Source: a virus
Reading direction: 5' to 3' (one strand)
IMG/VR virus record: IMGVR_UViG_3300006845_000023
Coordinates: 1-49,058 of that record
DNA: 49,058 bases
Of the stretch, positions 47,600 through 49,058 are shown in pieces. The notes under the pieces are model-generated. The model ran no database searches and was not told the DNA's origin. It worked only from the letters and a program-made list of their open reading frames with translations. How positions within the stretch are numbered: position 1 is the stretch's first letter; every line of letters starts with the position of its first letter. Both the position numbers and the translations under genes were made by a program.

Positions 47600-48340
47600 T
47601 TAGGCTTGATTAGCCTGTTCACGCATTTTCTGAAGCATGGAACGAACGATATCTGCTGCTTTCTCAGGGATAACGCCCTGTGATACACAAATCTGCTGAA
47701 TGTGAAATTCAGGCACGCCAAGCTCAGAAGCATACTTTTTAATAGCTTCTTTGTCCAACTTCTGACGGTGTGCAGGAACTTTAGACTGCCGTGTGCCAGT
47801 AGTCTTGACAGTCTTAATAGTGGGGGACTTGACGGGCTGAGGCTGATAACGAATATCAGCTAATCTGAGCTTTTCACGTTCCTCACTACGTAGTGAATTG
47901 GCTAGGCCATTGAGGAACTGTTGAATAGCTTTCTGCTCGTTATTAGCATCCTTGATAGTCTCACCGGCTGAGAATATCACCGATGTAAGATGCTCGAATC
48001 GAGTCTTGAGAGTTTCAGCCAGTTTATATGGCTTATTCTGGATGCTCTCATCATTGTCGATGGCAGCTTTCAAATCCAGAATAGCGGTAGTCTTGGCGTT
48101 GAAAATGTCGGATGATACCGTGATGGAATTGTCGATTTGCGAGGACAGTCTCACAATATCATTTTCCATCTGCTTAGTAGTGGATACCGCGTTAGCAGCA
48201 TTCACTCTAGCGGCAACATTCTCAGGCGACATGTTCTCAGCCTGTAATGCCTTTTCCTTCTCCCAACAATTATTGCACATTGGGAGATTGCCAAAGCGGA
48301 TATCGTCCGCATTAGCCGTTCTACAGGTGGCGCAAATCAT
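47600..48340 (-). CDS. zinc-ribbon and coiled-coil protein, 246 aa
   Basis: The N-terminus has CATCRTAN and CNNC (four-Cys ribbon), followed by a helical, heptad-rich middle (VRLSSQIDNSITVSSDIFNAKTTAILDLKAAI) and a basic linker (KTVKTTGTRQSKVPAHRQK). The C-terminal helical module (KEAIKKYASELGVPEFHIQQICVSQGVIPEKAADIVRSMLQKM) has the look of a UBA-like or SAP-like DNA-binding fold. It is the second gene of the early transcript and overlaps the first by 1 nt. Function unknown. Confidence 0.7.
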   Translation of the reverse strand: MICATCRTANADDIRFGNLPMCNNCWEKEKALQAENMSPENVAARVNAANAVSTTKQMENDIVRLSSQIDNSITVSSDIFNAKTTAILDLKAAIDNDESIQNKPYKLAETLKTRFEHLTSVIFSAGETIKDANNEQKAIQQFLNGLANSLRSEEREKLRLADIRYQPQPVKSPTIKTVKTTGTRQSKVPAHRQKLDKEAIKKYASELGVPEFHIQQICVSQGVIPEKAADIVRSMLQKMREQANQA

Positions 48341-48576
48341 TAGTGTTTCACCATGCCCCGCGTATCGGGGATAATCTGCAAGTTGAGAGTCAGCGACCAG
48401 ATAATGATGGCCGTCATCATGGGGCTGATACCCATTAAATAGTTCGCGGCAACCGTTCCCGCGATAGAACGCGATACATCGCGAGGTTCATACTCGATTA
48501 CCATTTCATCGTAATGAAACGATTCGAGTATTTGGAGAACATTCTCCATGTAGTCTGTAACAGTTAGCTTAGTCAT
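48340..48576 (-). CDS. hypothetical protein with hydrophobic C-half, 78 aa
   Basis: This is the first gene of the leftward early block. Residues 1-40 are acidic and polar (DYMENVLQILESFHYDEMVIEYEPRDVSRSIAG). Residues ~42-67 (AANYLMGISPMMTAIIIWSLTLNLQII) are hydrophobic and may insert in a membrane. An AGGACA site lies ~10 nt upstream of the ATG, in an AT-rich leader. It overlaps the next gene by 1 nt. Function unknown. Confidence 0.65.
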   Translation of the reverse strand: MTKLTVTDYMENVLQILESFHYDEMVIEYEPRDVSRSIAGTVAANYLMGISPMMTAIIIWSLTLNLQIIPDTRGMVKH

Positions 48577-48707
48577 AATATTATTGTCCTAGTCCGAGGA
48601 CACCGACCGCCACTAACAGAAGTGCAAGATACGTGCCTAAACTAACCCCTTATTTTTCAAGCACTTACAATTCTGAAAGTCGCCCAAATCGCGGAAAAGT
48701 GGAACAA

Positions 48708-48729
48708 AAGTCCGCCAAATGACGGACTT
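48708..48729 (-). promoter_or_regulatory. leader hairpin upstream of the early block
   Basis: AAGTCCG (48708-48714) pairs perfectly with CGGACTT (48723-48729) over an 8-nt loop. On the minus strand it is followed by TTTTGTT, so it resembles a weak intrinsic terminator or attenuator located ~130 nt before the first early gene. Confidence 0.45.
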
Positions 48730-48787
48730 CTTGTGTGTCCTCTCCAGGTGACACTTTTATTATCATGCTGAGTCTATAGTCATTAAA

Positions 48788-48815
48788 GTTATAATGTTCT
48801 AATATTATTGAACAA
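48788..48815 (-). promoter_or_regulatory. weak candidate early promoter
   Basis: On the minus strand, TTGTTC (48810-48815), 16-bp spacer, TATAAC (48788-48793). The -10 box matches 5 of 6 and the -35 box only 3 of 6. Its position just downstream of the 11-bp array, reading toward the early genes, makes it attractive; the match alone is not convincing. Confidence 0.3.
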
Positions 48816-48840
48816 TATTGGAAGTTCAGTCCACTTCATA

Positions 48841-48906
48841 CCTAAATCCGCCCTAAATCCCCCCTATATCCACCCTATTTCCACCCTAAATCCGCCCTGA
48901 AATTTC
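48841..48906. repeat. tandem 11-bp array (right end)
   Basis: Five consecutive 11-bp units (CCTAAATCCGC, CCTAAATCCCC, CCTATATCCAC, CCTATTTCCAC, CCTAAATCCGC) run from 48841 to 48895, with a sixth, decayed one (CCTGAAATTTC) to 48906. Period and phase are exact. Units on one helical face suggest iterons for an initiator or a cooperative repressor/activator next to the early promoter. Confidence 0.8.
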
Positions 48907-48920
48907 GGGCTTGACTTCGG

Positions 48921-48948
48921 CTAAGTGCTTCAGCCAGAGCGACTTAGG
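48921..48948. repeat. 27-bp dyad element, right copy
   Basis: CTAAGT (48921-48926), 15-nt spacer, ACTTAG (48942-48947), then G. It has the same half-sites, spacer length and following base as the left copy at 100-127. Its spacer contains CAGCCAGAGCG (48931-48941), which also appears at 47-57 near the left end. Confidence 0.6.
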
Positions 48949-49058
48949 GCGACCGACCGAGGAACCCTCCCCCCGTCTATGATAATGAATAGGGGTATAT
49001 GTCCGTCCTATAGAGTGGACAGGGGAGTATGGGGATAGGATAATATTATATTATATTA

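Larger units (their letters stand above)
48577..49058. other. right-end non-coding region
   Basis: No gene was found. It holds a leader hairpin (48708-48729), an AT-rich tract with inverted AATATT motifs (48788-48817), a tandem 11-bp array (48841-48906), a 27-bp dyad (48921-48947) and a terminal ATAATATTATATTATATTA tract. With the left end it probably forms the promoter and origin zone of the early block. Confidence 0.65.

Noticed and set aside
1-49058. CRISPR array, tRNA genes, integrase, repressor or insertion sequences
   Set aside because: None was visible on either strand; the only regular repeats are the short arrays at the ends, too short and spacer-less for CRISPR.
1-49058. Long direct terminal repeats proving a defined packaged end
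   Set aside because: The first and last ~150 bases share only short motifs (11-bp core, dyad), not an extended identical repeat, so terminus type is undetermined.

Overview
The window looks like an essentially complete genome of an uncultured, lytic, short-tailed tailed phage (podovirus-type Caudoviricetes), probably infecting a Gram-negative bacterium. Evidence for the phage type: a large terminase, a P22-sized portal, an acidic scaffold, a coat protein, a gp4-like adaptor, a gp10-like tail nozzle, tail fibres and very large internal/ejection proteins follow one another. There is no tape measure, tail tube or sheath, and no integrase, repressor or tRNA was seen. The host guess rests on an M15-type endolysin, a lipoprotein-like lysis gene, a sigma54-like promoter and an anti-CBASS protein; it is inference.

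Layout. (1) 1-385 and 48577-49058 are non-coding and rich in repeats: two arrays with ~11-bp period, a 27-bp dyad (CTAAGT-N15-ACTTAG) present once at each end, GC-rich hairpins and AT-rich tracts. If the genome is circular or circularly permuted, these ends form one ~870-bp origin/regulatory region. (2) 386-775 is one leftward gene with its own promoter and intrinsic terminator. (3) 776-1203 is a divergent promoter region with a sigma70-like promoter for each direction and a sigma54-like element. (4) 1204-32223, all rightward, is the late operon: small virion proteins, a putative lysis cassette, terminase, head genes (portal 8742, scaffold 11113, coat 12830), head-tail connectors, tail and fibres, endolysin, and three internal/ejection proteins ending with a 1692-residue multidomain protein. 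(5) 32230-48576, all leftward, is the early/replication block of tightly overlapping genes. It meets the late operon head-on at about 32225.

The early block holds a SprT-protease/SNF2-helicase fusion, a Cas4-like Fe-S nuclease, a Sak4-like RecA ATPase with an SSB-like partner, a family A DNA polymerase fused to a uracil-DNA-glycosylase-like domain, a DUF3987-type P-loop protein, two cold-shock-domain proteins, many zinc-ribbon miniproteins, an Acb2-like cyclic-nucleotide sponge and a deoxyribosyltransferase-like (DUF4406) protein. Together these give self-sufficient replication and recombination plus counter-defence.

Most unusual items: a 123-residue protein in the replication block that joins a twin-arginine-type leader to a copy of the coat protein's N-terminal arm; a similar leader on the large terminase; a GHKL ATPase plus HExxH metalloprotease inside a putative ejection protein; a zinc-ribbon insertion in the portal; the duplicated dyad and 11-bp arrays at the two ends; and an apparent frameshift in a conserved early gene. 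About ten genes shorter than 60 codons are annotated from their ribosome sites and stop/start overlaps. All family names are from recognition of motifs by eye; no search was run.
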